Below the pieces are notes generated by a model. The model searched no databases. It saw only the letters and a program-made list of their open reading frames with translations, and was not told where the DNA came from. Of a stretch of 64,000 bases of DNA, positions 11,623 through 23,816 are shown one piece after another (the first letter of the stretch is position 1; each line of letters opens with the position of its first letter). This DNA comes from Cylicocyclus nassatus (lineage: Eukaryota; Nematoda; Chromadorea; Rhabditida; Strongylidae): the NCBI GenBank assembly GCA_958299035.1, contig CATQJL010000316.1, positions 49,721,585 to 49,785,584 on the forward strand, written 5' to 3'. A program made the position numbers and the translations under genes.

Positions 11623-12669
11623 ATTTATTCACCTCAAAAAAGAATTTTAGCGAACTTAATACATAAATAGCTTTATAGCCTGAGCATTGTAGTTTTCAAA
11701 AGAGTGAATGAGCCTGATTCATCTTCTTCGCTGTGAGTAAAAGCTGGTGAAAGCGCAGCCATTAAAAACGAAAAGTGGGACAAACGAGATTTTGGCCATA
11801 CTTTGATGGTTATTTGAGGCAGGATTTATGGAAAGTTTAAACAGTGAGTGATGCTTTGTATTAAGTACGAAAAGAGTTAGCTGTTTCGTTTTTGGAAAAT
11901 AGTCATTCATGTCTGAAAATGACTACTTCGACATAACAATTACGAATATGTGCCGAATTATGCATAATAGAGGCTTTACAGGTCATTGTCATGCCTACGG
12001 TAGGCAAACAATAATGCTGGTGGTGGGGGGAGGGGGGGGGAGGAAGTTTTGCAGAAGATGGGGGGGGGAGGTATTAAGACAGAAAGAAAGGGGAAGGATG
12101 TCGTATCCGGCGCTTGCGTGTCACACCTCCTGCTCGATTCCGGCGATTTCTGCTTCACAGAAAGCTACAAACCCACTTTTGCGATCTTTTCGCGTTTCTA
12201 CGCACCGGTGGGTTACTGCAAGTTGGCCAGGTCATACAGCTGTACTAGTAGACGAACCAACAAGGAGTCCCATACCAGGAGCCGTCGCAAATCAAATCTA
12301 AGAACGATGAACTCCGTCTTGAGACAAAAAGCAAACAGGATATCGTTTTTGCCGGGATCCGGGGAGAGTCCTAGGTGCGATAAGGTGAGAATGACTCCTC
12401 CAGGGTAAAGCGAGCGTAATGGTCGCAGCCCCTTGGGTGAATGGTGTTCTATTTGATTGAAAAATTGTAAAATGTCGACCGAGGGAGGGGGGGGGGAGGG
12501 GGAAATGAGTGATGGTGTTCCCTCCTCATCATTCTCCCTAATCAACGTTTTATCCCATAGAGTAGAAGATGTGTATGCAAGAACATCTGTTTCGGAAAGA
12601 GGTAGACAATTTTTGAGCATTCACAAATTTTTGAAAGAAAAAATTTATGACTTCTGTAGATGAATAGCA
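11623..12669. other. unassigned DNA with poly-G runs
   Basis: No supported gene. Long G tracts occur at 12,021-12,070 and 12,486-12,500. 11,980-12,150 shares a core (CCTACGGTAGGCAAACAATAATGC-like, then CACACCTC.TGCTCGA) with 34,310-34,400, so part is a dispersed repeat. Open frames across the G runs are compositional. Confidence 0.35.
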
Positions 12670-13021
12670 ACGTCAGCAAGGAAATTGTTTTCAAAACCAT
12701 CTTCTCTTCCGCTTTCAGCAATTATATATTTGTCTAGGAGTTTTCTGGAGTCATTCCAAAAAAATCCCTGGCGAAGCTCGTTGGTAGTAATTTCCAAATA
12801 TTTACGAACTTTTAGATATACAAGTCCATAACTTCTGTAGATGAAGATCTTGTACGCCTAGATGGTTAAACATCGGAACCGCCCTGTTCTCCACTTTCCG
12901 AGGATGTAAAGTTTGCTTGAGTTTTTGGAAAAAGTGCCTGGTGAAGGGAGTGGGTGGCGAATTCTGAATATTTACGCGTTTTAAGAATAAAAAATTCATA
13001 ACTTCTGTAGATGAACAACTT

Positions 13022-13610
13022 CTCAGATAATCGCGGGGGACAGGCGGTCCGCAAACTCGCGTTTTCTTGCAGGCGATCAGCAGAATTTTGGGGCGTGGCC
13101 AAACCTTCAGCGGGCGGCACTTCCTTTCCTATCTAATGTTCTGCGAGCGGGCAGCAACACAGAATTTTCTGCAAGCGCTCGTCAAATAATCTCTTTCAGC
13201 GAGCGCTGCTCAAACTTTCAGCAGGCGCTCGGACTCTTTTTGAGCAGTTTCGGCGTACGTCGAGCAAAGTGACATTCGATGCTGCAGAGGTGTCATCGAT
13301 GGTTCAATTACTCAAGTTTGAGGTACCTTCTCTTAGCGGAAAGTACCTGGGGGCTGCGCGGTCCTCCACAAAGGACTGTGCGGCCCCCAAAAATCTTGTT
13401 GCATATTCTCGCGGAAAGTCCGCGAGAATGCGGCCACTGCACCGCAGCTAATCCATAAGAAAACCGCGATTGTTCTCCAAGCATTCGTCTAAAACTCGCT
13501 AAAATTCTTCCAAATATCTCCAAGCGGACCGGAAGAAATCAGCGAACTATTTTTCCGGTGCCCGCCCGCTCATAAATCGCATGGCCTCCTGCCCCCGGCG
13601 ATTATCTGAG
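13022..13610. mobile_element. Foldback/MITE family A, copy 2
   Basis: A 589-bp relative of 824-1410, with clearer ends: CTCAGATAATCGCGGGGG and CCCCCGGCGATTATCTGAG. Internal landmarks (GCGGAAAGTACCTG, TCTCGCGGAAAGTCC) align with copy 1. It is inserted in the 185-bp repeat array, whose sequence resumes at 13,611. Confidence 0.75.
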
Positions 13611-13983
13611 TTGTATAAGGACATGATGACTAATGGAACCGCCTCATCCTCCGTTTTGAGAATATATATGACATATCGGAGCTATATGAGCTCTCAGGTG
13701 GAGCCTTTTTTACCATTGTAAAAGAACGTCTACTTGAGCACTCCCATTATGGGGGTCTCACCCTCCTTTCACCCGGCACTTTTTTCAACGAACCTCAGGT
13801 AACCTGTATATTTTCTGAAAGCGGAAGACGAAACGTTTCCACTAATGACCACCTAAACGTACATGATGCTCATCAACAAAAGTTATGAAAATTTTTATGC
13901 TAAAAACTCGAAAATTTTCAGAAATCACTAGGCACACCCTTCACCCAGGCACTTTTTTGGACGGATCTCAGACATGCTATATA

Positions 13984-14663
13984 CAGGGTGTCTCAAAAGT
14001 ATGTATCGAACGTTTGATCGTTAATAACTCTCTTCCCAAGAAGTCTTTTGCCTTGCTTCAGGTACCGTTTTGTAGAGCTGGCTTCAACTTAGATTTGCAG
14101 TATAGAACGAATCACTCATTTCTCTTCATTACTGTAGGATTACGGTAGAAACTTCAAAGAGGGTTTTAAGCAATGAAAGGCCATATTTTGCCCCAGAAAG
14201 GAAACAAAACAGCTTTAAAACTTTTACACTAGGCTAATTAGAGTTGCTGATTATAACTGTAAAGTTCCCAACTTATTATGATGCTTCATTGAAGAGTTAT
14301 GCCAGGTAAGAAGTAGCGGCCATTTTTTCAATGTTCCTAAAAAGTGGGATTGCACCGTTTAGAAAGCTTCGTAATCTTGTGAATAGTTAATTATTGAACT
14401 CAGCGTCCATAAAAACTCTATTACACAAGTTTTCACGATTTTTTGAAAAATTTTGAAACGGCAGCTTTTTTCACATTAACACCATATGTTTCAAGTTTCT
14501 ACCGTAATCCTACAGTAGTGAAGAGAGATGAATGATTCGTTCTATAGTGCAAATCTAAGTTGAAGCCAGCTCTACAAAACGGTACCTAAAGCAAGGCAAA
14601 AGACTTCTTGGGAAGAGAGTTATTAACGATCAAACGTTCGATACATACTTTTGGGACACCCTG
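13984..14663. mobile_element. CAGGGTGTC foldback family, copy 1
   Basis: A 680-bp element with inverted ends CAGGGTGTCTCAAAAGTA and TACTTTTGGGACACCCTG flanked by TA (13982-13983, 14664-14665). Arms of about 180 bp contain TGTAGAGCTGGCTTCAACTT. The terminal sequence and TA duplication fit Tc1/mariner-type elements. It is inserted in a unit of the 185-bp repeat. No coding frame. Confidence 0.85.
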
Positions 14664-15072
14664 TATATTCTGAAAGTGGAGGACGAGGCGGCTCCGACGG
14701 TGTCTATTTCCATGTACCAGCTATTCATCTACACAATTTATGAATTTTTTTATGTTGAAATCTCGTAAGTGTCCAGGAATCACTAGGCACGCCTTTCACT
14801 AGTTTCTTCTAGGCGCGAACTATCAAACTATATATTCCCTGAAACCAGAAGGAAGCGTTGCGTTGTTCCACGGAACTTTACTCACTGACGTTGCTGTGCA
14901 ACTACGGAAGCTACTACTTTCTTCCTTTTGGAAGTTTGTGAATCCCTATAAATCTTCTTCCTCCTTTCGATACGCAAACAATCCCGTACAAATGTCTCCT
15001 TTGTTTAGCCTTACCTCACTACTGATTTTTTTCGCGGCTTTTGATGAAGGGGGTCACCTTGGTTTCGGTTCA

Positions 15073-15572
15073 NNNNNNNNNNNNNNNNNNNNNNNNNNNN
15101 NNNNNNNNNNNNNNNNNNNNNNNNNNNNNNNNNNNNNNNNNNNNNNNNNNNNNNNNNNNNNNNNNNNNNNNNNNNNNNNNNNNNNNNNNNNNNNNNNNNN
15201 NNNNNNNNNNNNNNNNNNNNNNNNNNNNNNNNNNNNNNNNNNNNNNNNNNNNNNNNNNNNNNNNNNNNNNNNNNNNNNNNNNNNNNNNNNNNNNNNNNNN
15301 NNNNNNNNNNNNNNNNNNNNNNNNNNNNNNNNNNNNNNNNNNNNNNNNNNNNNNNNNNNNNNNNNNNNNNNNNNNNNNNNNNNNNNNNNNNNNNNNNNNN
15401 NNNNNNNNNNNNNNNNNNNNNNNNNNNNNNNNNNNNNNNNNNNNNNNNNNNNNNNNNNNNNNNNNNNNNNNNNNNNNNNNNNNNNNNNNNNNNNNNNNNN
15501 NNNNNNNNNNNNNNNNNNNNNNNNNNNNNNNNNNNNNNNNNNNNNNNNNNNNNNNNNNNNNNNNNNNNNNNN
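15073..15572. other. Assembly gap (500 N)
   Basis: Exactly 500 N, a conventional placeholder length, so the true gap size is unknown. Open frames read through the N block are artefacts. Confidence 0.99.
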
Positions 15573-15597
15573 AAGCAGTGGTATCAACGCAGAGTAC
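15573..15597 (+). other. SMART/ISPCR adapter-like sequence
   Basis: The bases directly after the N block begin AAGCAGTGGTATCAACGCAG and continue AGTAC. This matches the template-switching/ISPCR primer used in SMART cDNA and low-input amplification (established knowledge). It is very probably uncleaned library adapter at a contig end, not genomic DNA. Confidence 0.92.
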
Positions 15598-16104
15598 TCA
15601 TAAGCTTGTTCACCATAGGTGTGATAGTGTGAGAATTTACTCACCCCCTCTTCACCCCTGGACCGAAACCAAGGTGGCTCCCTCCACCAAAAGCCGAGAG
15701 AAAATCAACACTGAGGTAAGGTTAAGCAAAGAAAATACTTGTACGGGAACTGTTTCTGTATCAGAATGGAGGAAGATTTATAGGTATTCACGAACTTCCA
15801 GGAGGAAAAAAATAGTAGCTTCTGTAGCTGCACAGCAACGTCAGCGAAAAAGGTTTCATGGTACAATGTTCCCCTCTGGTTTCAGGGAATAAATAGTTTG
15901 CCTAAAGTTTGTTTATAGAAGTACTCAGTGAAAGGTGTGTCCTGATTTCTGGACACTTGCGAGTCTTCAACATAAAAAATTCATAAATGCTGTAGATGAA
16001 TAGCTGGTGCAAGGAAATAGTCAGCGGCGGAGCAGCCTTGTCCTTCGCTTTCAGAAATTATTAAAATGGAAACTTTGCTCACTAAATAATTTTGCTCATA
16101 TTTA

Positions 16105-16707
16105 GTTTGAAGAACTCAAATTTTGCCACTACGTTGTTTATAACGCAAGTTACAAGCATAGCTGCTCTTCCGCCAAATTTTGATGTGAGGATTACGGTAA
16201 GTATATGGTATAAAGGGGAAAACTGCAAATCATCACGGATTTCGCCTGTAGTTTAACGGTATGGGGTCTCAACTTAAACGATGAAGAAGACTTTACTTTA
16301 ACAAACAAGATTGATACTCGTGTTTAACAGATCGAATAACCTCACTATGTAAAGTTTCCGCGGATTTTGACGTTCCCACTCCTTAGTGATGGTTGTCCCC
16401 ACAAGTTTTGTGTATCCTACTGATACAAATGAGTCAACATTAGTCAATAATTCACATACAGCTTCGGATCATCATGCATGATGTGGGTCGCAAACGGCTT
16501 CATTTTTGCTCAAAACCTCATAAATCCTCGGAATTTACTATTTTTGGAAAAAATGCTTGTAATTTTCTTATTTTGTTTTCAAAAATTAGACAGTTTGAGC
16601 ACTTTTGTAGCACATATTGAGTTCTACATATAGCCAAAGTTTGAGTGAAAAATGTTCAAAAAGAATTAAGTTATGAAAGCAGTTGCAAAACTTAGTTCCC
16701 AACCTAA
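16105..16707 (-). mobile_element. Mariner-type element, partial
   Basis: The right end is the complement of TTAGGTTGGGAACTAAGT with TA at 16,708-16,709. The interior (GTCGCAAACGGCTTCATTTTTGC) matches, inverted, the element starting at 21,916. The left terminus is decayed; 16,110-16,160 shares AAATTTTGCCACT.CGT with the arm near 8,200. Confidence 0.55.
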
Positions 16708-16826
16708 TATATAGTCTGAGATCCGTCCAGAAAAGTCTGGGTGAAGGGTGTGCCTAGTGATCTCTGAAGATTTTCGAGTTTTTAGCATAAAAAATTATAT
16801 AACCTTTGTTCATGAACATTATGTAT

Positions 16827-17956
16827 CATCGGCTCCCAGATTGGTGTGGAGGTGGAGCGACGAGCGCGTCTGCGTACCGAACATCTTAACAAACGCCAAA
16901 AAGATCAGCTGTAGCGTCATGGCCGCTGGAGACATATTCTGGCTGTTTTCATGTTTTCTTCGTCTTTTTCTTTGCTTCCTTCACTGAAATCACATCAGAC
17001 GAACGCATTGAGTTATTCCGTGTTTTTTTTCGTACCTAAAAGCGGTTGTTCACTAATTTGCGGACGCTGTGAACTGGCATTTTTTACCGAATCATCCTTT
17101 TTGCATTTTGGACTTATTTCAATTATTTTTGTCATTAGTGTTGTATCAGTCTCATCATTTTTTCTCTTTTGACGTTGTGATCGTTCGTAATCGCTGTGGT
17201 GAACACATGTTGCTGTTGTATTGTACTTTAACTTCTGCACTGATCCTGGAAATAGGTTTTTTTTCAGGGGCAGCATTACAGCGCAATCCTTGTCAATCCA
17301 GTCCACTCCCAGTCAACAACTACAGTTCGTGAAGTTGTCGTTGCTCAAAGCAATCAAATTTGCATCAATCTCTTCAGAGTGATGGAGAATGACAGTGAGG
17401 ATGACAGTGCATGCAGAGAATTGGACATGGACACAGACAAAAAGAGCATCACATGCATGCATGATGCTTAGTGGAAGCATGCTGAATAAAGAAGAACGAA
17501 GAAAACAAAGAAGTAATTCGATGGGCTTAAATAACTCACCAATATGCGACTTCGTTATCTGCAAAAAACAAAAGCAGAATTCGCCACAGCGATTACGAAC
17601 GACCACAACGTTGAAAGAGAAAAAATGATGAGACTGATACAACACTAATGACAAAAATGACTGAAATAAGTCCAAAATGCAGAAAGGATGATTCGGTAAA
17701 AAAAATGCCAGTTCACAGCGTCCGCAAATTAGTGAACAACCGCTTTTAGGTACGAAAAAAAACACGGAATAACTCAATGCGTTCGTCTGATGTGATTTCA
17801 GTGAAGGAAGCAAAAAAATACGACAAAAACATGAAAACAGCCAGATTATGTCTCCAGCGGCCATGACGCTACAGCTGATCTTTTTGGCGTTTGTTAAGAT
17901 GTTCGGTACGCAGACGCGCTCGTCGCTGCACCTCCACACCAATCTGGGAGCCGATG
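16827..17956. mobile_element. Long-arm foldback element, 1.13 kb
   Basis: Arms of about 375 bp, nearly identical, start CATCGGCTCCCAGATTGG and end with its complement; the loop is about 380 bp. It interrupts a 185-bp repeat unit, which continues on both sides. A TATGT word occurs at each junction and may be the target duplication. The 209-residue frame across the right arm and loop is hydrophobic, Cys-rich and mirrored in the other arm. I do not consider it a gene. Confidence 0.8.
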
Positions 17957-18485
17957 ATATGTCTAGATGGTCATTATTGGAAACGTCTCGTCCTCCGATT
18001 CAGAAAATGTATAATTTGCCTGAAGTCCGTTGAAAAAAGTGCCGGGTGAAAGGTGGGTGAGACTTCCATAATGGGAGTGCTTAAGTAGACGTTCTTTTAC
18101 AATGGTGAAAAAGGCTCCACCTGAGAGCCCCATTATGAGAGTCTCACCCATCCTCTACCCGGCACTTTTTTAAGGGACTCCAGGTAAACTATATATTTTC
18201 TGAAAGCGGAGGAAGAGACGGTTCCACTGTTGACTATCTCGGCGTACATGATGTTCATCAACAAATGCTATAAATTTTTTCACGTTAAATACTCGAAAAT
18301 CTCCAAAAATCATAAGGCACACCCTTCACCCAGACACTTTTTTGCACGGACCTCAGACACGTCGTATTTATTCTGAAAACGAAGGACGAGGCGGTTCCAA
18401 TAGTGATTATTACCTTGTACAAGTTGTTCATCTACACAAGCTATGAATTATTATCCTTAGAACTCGTAAATATTCAGAACTAGCT

Positions 18486-18920
18486 GGCTTACCCGGCTCC
18501 GCCGTATCCGGACCAAACTTGGCACACATACACTTCGGGCCCCGGCGGGTGTCACAGTCCACTTTTCGTTATCGATCGATGTCGATTTTACCGATTTTTA
18601 TCGATTTTTTTGCAGAGTTCACCTACAGGGCTGGGAGTTGGCACAGGGGGGAAGTGAGCATGGGGATTCCGAATACAATATTAGTTTTCAGAATTATCGA
18701 TTACTTTTATTGATTTTATCGATTTTTTGTAAATTTTGACATGCGAGGTTGGGATTTTGCACAGGGGGGTAATCGAGCATGGGGATTCCGAATACAATAT
18801 TAGTTTTCAGGATCGTCCATTACTTTTATCGATTTTATCGATTTTTTTGCAAAGTTTGAGCTAGGGGGCTGGGAGTTGGCACAGGGGGGTAATCGAGCAT
18901 GCTGATCACCCCGCAGCTCA
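18486..18920. repeat. Tandem ~120-bp repeat, three units, plus leader
   Basis: GGGCTGGGAGTTGG-type modules occur at about 18,630, 18,749 and 18,868 (period 119-120), each followed by CACAGGGGGG.AA.(T/C)GAGCATG and preceded by ATCGATTTTATCGATTTTT. The leader at 18,510-18,550 (CCAAACTTGGCACACATACA) matches 42,930-42,965, where one module follows. Diverged versions lie inside family E copies. Confidence 0.7.
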
Positions 18921-20560
18921 TAATTACTTCATTGCAGGTATCACGTTACGACTTCATAGGTTAGATTCTTATCTTCAATTTCAGATGGTAATTAATATGT
19001 GGGGGTTAAGCGCTTCCTACGATTTATACTCAAAAAGAGGAAGGCTTTTCATGACTAGTTCTCTCCCCCCCCCCCCGCCCATTTCAACGTATTGCTGAAG
19101 CTCGGGACGTTTAGTGATGAAACCACCCCCCCCCCCCCCGCCTCCGGATTAAAGGATTAAAGCCGCAACATCACATACATTCCTGTTCAACATTTATAGG
19201 AGCTATTTGTAGGAGCTCACATGTCAGCCATCACTAAGCAACTTGAGACGGCCTAATTTTTTAGGCCGTCTATTTCTTAGAATTCTAGTTTTCGTGATTT
19301 TTCAATTTCTGTTAGAACAACATTTACACTTAAAATCCTATAATGTCGCAATCACTGACAATTCTCGCCACATTTATATGGAAATTTCGCATTTTCGCTG
19401 TTTTATTAATCGAACTTCTGGTTCTCGGCGGTTATTGCCTGAATCTTTGATATCTATGCCGCTGTATTCATCGTATTTGTGACCCTAGGGCCGTTGGGCC
19501 ACTTGTTGGCCCAAATGGGGCCGTTGAGTTAGAGCTCTTTGAATCGAAATTCATCAAAAAGCTTTGCTTTCCGAATTTGTGGAGAGGCTGGAGCGTATAT
19601 GCGTCCATGCCAGTGATGGCTTTCGTGTGCTCATTGTTCGACGGCTAAAAGTAAATTGGTTGAGAAAAAAGCTTTTATTAACGTTTTTTTAATTTCTCCT
19701 TCTAATTAGTCAGTAAAAAAGCTTAGGAAGCTTTTAAGAGAAAAATTTCTTGCGAAAAGAGACGTCGAGCTTTCTCCGGTAGATAATCAGGCAAACACAA
19801 ATTTTCCCAAAGTTTGCTTGCCATTTATGCCCCTACCAAGGACTTCTTGCGCCTTTGTTGGCCCTTGAAACTTTAATCGCTCCTCTATCGAACGACCCCT
19901 ACCAAAACCCTCTGTCTACAGAAAACATTAAATGCGCATTTACAAATACCCGTACGCAGAACGTAATTGAGAACCTCAAATACTGGACCTTCCGTCCTGT
20001 CCATGGCCGGCATGGTTCTTTCGCTATCCGTTTATGCAAGTTGTCCATCTCAAACCGTGTGCGCCGTTTTAGTACCTTCATCTGCAGAACTGCCAAATGG
20101 CCCGAAACTTACCGCCACCTTTACTATGTCTTAAATATTCGGCTCTATTCAGAAAGGCAATTTCCAGATTTGATATCTTTCATCTTCTACAATTTCTGAA
20201 CAAATGATGATTCCACTTCTGCCTTTCCTGGTTGTTTAGTAGCTTCACTTCATCTTACTCACATTCCTTTATCATTTGTAAGCTGTCGTGTGATTGCTTT
20301 GTAGCTAACTCGACGTGATCACGTATTTCAGGCTCAGTTACTTGCATATTTTTTTGCTGTCTTTTCGACTAGTGAGCTTGAATAGCTTTCTGAAGCATGA
20401 TTCCATACGAAATTCCTTTATCGTGGGCTTTATTTTCTTGTCCGCTCTATCGTTCTGCCCTCCTTCGGCGGCTGTGGCGGACGGCCTGGGTGGTGTGGTC
20501 GGGCAGATGTTCTGCGTGCGGGTGTACTGGCTACCCCCACCAGTACACCCGCTGGGCGTC
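18921..20560. other. unassigned DNA
   Basis: Contains two poly-C runs (19,067-19,077 and 19,127-19,138) and a perfect hairpin GACGGCCTAATTTTTTAGGCCGTC-like at 19,248-19,271. On the minus strand around 20,111-20,170 a short open segment ends at a strong donor (GGCG|GTAAGT), but I could not extend it to a gene. Other frames were not recognised. Confidence 0.3.
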
Positions 20561-20779
20561 CGCTCGGGCTCTGGTTCAGGGGTGAAGAGGGGGTGAGCAA
20601 ATTCTCACACTATCGCACCTACGGACAGAGCTTCGGAGAGGCATTGTGTACATGCATCACTAGCGAATCATGTGGAGGAAGTTTGTGCATACAGTGCGCA
20701 CGACAATTCAACACATTTCCTGTACTGTCAAAAGCAACTACTCATTCAAGCACAAACTTTAGGCTGAGTTTGCACCGAT

Positions 20780-21650
20780 CCGGAAATTCCGTAACAGTTT
20801 CACCGCGGTGTTCGGCTGTGCTGCAACTGTGCTGATTTATGCTGCATTCGCTTCACCCACCCGCACGATCTTAAACAGCGGAAGCTGGGAATTTTTGACC
20901 ATTCTTAACGCTTCTCTTTTGAAATCCACTCATTTCAGACTCATACTCCGCTTCCCTTTTGTTGAGAAGAGCCTTGATCGTGAAGCGTGTTGTTGTTGTG
21001 TTTCAGGATGCCGCTGCGTAGTTCTGCATCTGTATTGCAAGAAGCAAAGACAGCTTCTGCAACTTGAAGAAGGTCCAAACAAAAGTAACAAAAAGAGAAT
21101 GAATGACGCACGAAGACCCCTCTTTCCAAAGCTAAACAGCATTTAATCTTCAACCTTGCTCTAAGTTCTTAGCTTTTCCGATCGCAAGGGGAAACGTGTA
21201 GAAGAAAAAACGGACGGGCAATTATATGGAAGAAAGGGAAGGAGCTGAAAATGCCCGAAATTGAAATATTTTCGCATTTTGAAACCGCGTGCCCTTGGTC
21301 AAGATAGATGGCTGTGGAACCACGCAGAGGTCTGCTGGAACAGATGAAGTAGGTCTGGACGAAAATAACAAAGAGGAAATGGATGAAAGCATAGAACAGA
21401 TCTTCCTGGAATTGCAAGCAGAACGGCGCTCATTCTCCAGCCTTCAAAATCGAGACTCTCCTAATTGAAAGGGGGAAGCAGAGTAGAAGCAGTCCGAAAT
21501 GAGTGAAGTTTGGAAGAAAAACCGCTAGAAACGTTTAAATATCTCTAACTCCCACCGCTCAAAATCGCGAGCTTGCTACTGCAGCCATGCAGCACAACTC
21601 CGGCACAGTCCTTCAAATGTGATGGAACTTCTGGATTGCTATAAACTTAG
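20780..21650. repeat. Degenerate inverted repeat
   Basis: 20,810-21,120 and 21,300-21,640 are diverged inverse copies: GGGAAGCGGAGTA, GAAATGAGTG and TTTTTGTTAC/TTTGTTATTTTCGTC segments occur in matching order on opposite strands. Probably an old foldback element. The short Lys-rich frames it contains are mirrored and not evidence of a gene. Confidence 0.5.
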
Positions 21651-21915
21651 CCTTAAAGACATGTTATTACGGGATGGACGCGCTCGTGTCTTGCGAAAAG
21701 CGTGCGCGATTCGAATACAAACCAAATTCAACAAATCGCTTGTCTACAGCGTAGAGACAAGCATATGACACCAAATCTGGACTGTGGTCATAAAATATTA
21801 TTAGAGGAAAAATTGTGCAAAAAGTTCTAAAAACTTATTTGAAGTAGCACCTTTTCCAAGAATTAGTCCGTTTCCAGACGGTCACCCTACAGTTTAAAAC
21901 CATATGGAGCATATA

Positions 21916-22160
21916 TTAGGCTGGAAACTAAGTTTTGCAACTGCATTCATAACTTCACTCTCTTTGAACGGTGCGCACTCAAACTTTTAGAGAACCTCAA
22001 ACTATGCGTAAATCCTTAGGTGTACTACAATTGTGCACAAACTGTTTAGTTTTTGAAAACGAAATATAAAAAGTACAAGCATTTTTCCAAAAATAGAGTA
22101 TTCAAAGATTTATGTATGAGCAAAAATGAAGCCGTCCGCGACCCAAATTATGCCCCGGAT
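21916..22160 (+). mobile_element. Mariner-type element, left end
   Basis: TTAGGCTGGAAACTAAGT preceded by TA (21914-21915). The following ~230 bp match, inverted, the right end of the element at 16.1-16.7 kb, including the AAAATGAAGCCGTC region. The right terminus was not found. Confidence 0.6.
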
Positions 22161-23160
22161 TACTTCTGTTTTTTAGGTGAAGGTTGTGTTCTTTTGTGTC
22201 GCTCAAGTGAAGGTTATCATGGGTCTATGTATCGCGGGTATGGAGCAAAGCAAAAAATGAAGGACCTTTGCCGGTCTCATACCACTGATTCTACTGATCT
22301 AGCTTGACAACGAAAGATCTGCGATTGCTTTTCGGTCAACAACTCAAAAAAAGCGTTTGGGTGATATCGGCTCATCCTGAATTTGGATGCGGTTTTATAT
22401 GTCTCTTCTCAACTGAAGCAGGTTATTAGGTCGGTCCGCTTGAAAGGAAGCGACTTCTGAGGCCTCATATACGGCTGCTTTCTTTGCCCCTTCTGCTCCC
22501 CAAACGCCTACGTGGACGAGCTCAGAGGTTCCGCGCAAGTTTCCACGTTTTACCGCAATAAATCAGCGTGGGTGTCCGCATTTATCCAAATAAGGTTTTC
22601 CAAAACGAGGGTTTCGGGGGTTTACGCAATTTGAACTTTAGATTTGAAAAGAAGATCCTGCAAGACTTGAGAATGATAAAACGTGAAAAATTTGGCCGCA
22701 ACGCTGCCTTTAAAATAGCGATTGAAGAAGAGGCGTATATCACTATACGCGTGCTTCGAAGCTAATTTTAAGTTTGCTTCCCTCTTTTGCAAAACAGCTC
22801 TAGGAAAAACGTTATGAGCGTTTGGACCTCAAATTTGCTGAATTTCAAATGGCATAAATTTGGCGAAGCTCTACAAAAACGACTGAAAGTGGGTGATCAA
22901 TTTTCCATCAGGCATATTAACTACAAGGAAAACGTAGCCGGTAAAAGTTCGCATATTTGTTTTTATAGAGCTTTACGTTAATTTCATGCCACTTAAACTC
23001 AACGAACTTAAACATTCGAACGTTATAACTTTTCAACCCCCTCTATAACCCGGGGTGCACAATGAATAGTGACTGTGAACAAGGTACACTTCAATAGGTT
23101 TTACCATCTCCAGCTGGTCAAAATTTTTCAAGTCATTATTCAATGTCAACAGATTTTATA
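22161..23160. other. unassigned DNA
   Basis: Short open frames (for example 22,568-22,765 and 22,787-22,981 on +) have no recognisable domains. GCTCTACAAAAACGAC at 22,868 resembles foldback-arm motifs elsewhere, so this may be transposon-derived. Confidence 0.3.
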
Positions 23161-23816
23161 CAAGGTGTCCCAAAAAAATGTTTCGAACGTTTGATCGTTA
23201 ATATCTCTCTTCCCAAAAAGTTTTTTGCCTTGCTTCAGGTACCGTTTTGTAGAGCTGGCTTCAACTTAGATTTGCATTATAAAACGAATCACCCATCTCT
23301 CTTCATTACTGTAGGATTACGGTAGAAACTTCCAAGAGAGTTTTGAGCCATGAAAGGCCATATTTTGCCTCAAAAAAGGAACAAAACAGCCTGAAAACTT
23401 TTACACTAGGCTAATTAGAGTTGCTGATTATAACTGTAAAGTTGTTATGATGCTTCATTGAAGAGTTATGCCAGGTAAGAGGTAGCGGCCATTTCTTTAA
23501 TGTTCTTAAAAAGTGCGATTAAACCGTTCAGAAAGCTTCGTAATCTTGTGAATAGTTTAGCATTGAACTCAGCGTCCATAAAAACCCTATTACACATGTT
23601 TTCACATTATTTTGAAAATTTTTGAAAAGGCAGCTTTTTCCATATTGACACCATATGTTTCAAGTTTCTACCGTAATCCTACAGTAATGAAGAGAGATGG
23701 GTGATTCGTTTTATAATGCAAATCTAAGTTGAAGCCAGCTCTACAAAGGCAAAAGACTTCTTGGGAAAAGAGATATTAACGATCAAACGTTCGAAACATT
23801 TTTTTGGGACACCCTG
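23161..23816. mobile_element. CAGGGTGTC foldback family, copy 2
   Basis: A 656-bp element with ends CAAGGTGTCCCAAAAAAATG and CATTTTTTTGGGACACCCTG flanked by TA (23159-23160, 23817-23818). Most of its length aligns with 13984-14663, including the non-palindromic centre. One arm lacks the ACGGTACC segment. Confidence 0.85.

Larger units (their letters stand above)
15030..15700. repeat. Inverted repeat bracketing the assembly gap
   Basis: 15,043-15,072 (ending CACCTTGGTTTCGGTTCA) is the inverse of 15,658-15,690 (GGACCGAAACCAAGGTGG). The 500-N gap therefore lies between the arms of a palindrome. The neighbouring 15,600-15,660 sequence also recurs, inverted, at 20,570-20,630. Confidence 0.65.
12670..18480. 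repeat. Dispersed ~185-bp repeat array, interrupted
   Basis: A unit containing ACTTCTGTAGATGAA, a CCTCGTCCTCCGCTTTCAGAA-type segment, CCCAGGCACTTTTTT and ATCACTAGGCACACCC appears in both orientations at about 12,670-13,021, 13,611-13,983, 14,664-14,860, 15,770-16,060, 16,715-16,826 and 17,957-18,480. Foldback elements have landed inside units (13984-14663 and 16827-17956), and unit sequence resumes on the far side of each. Non-coding, satellite-like. Confidence 0.6.

Noticed and set aside
14863..15892. Long frames crossing the N gap
   Set aside because: The open length comes from the 500 N; flanking coding support is absent and one end is adapter sequence.
16240..16300. Possible tRNA (GCCTGTAGTTTAACGG)
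   Set aside because: Resembles a tRNA 5' half, but no T-arm or closing acceptor stem follows.
17313..17942. 209-codon frame in the foldback element
   Set aside because: Its sequence is mirrored in the opposite arm, it starts in the terminal repeat and it shows no domain.
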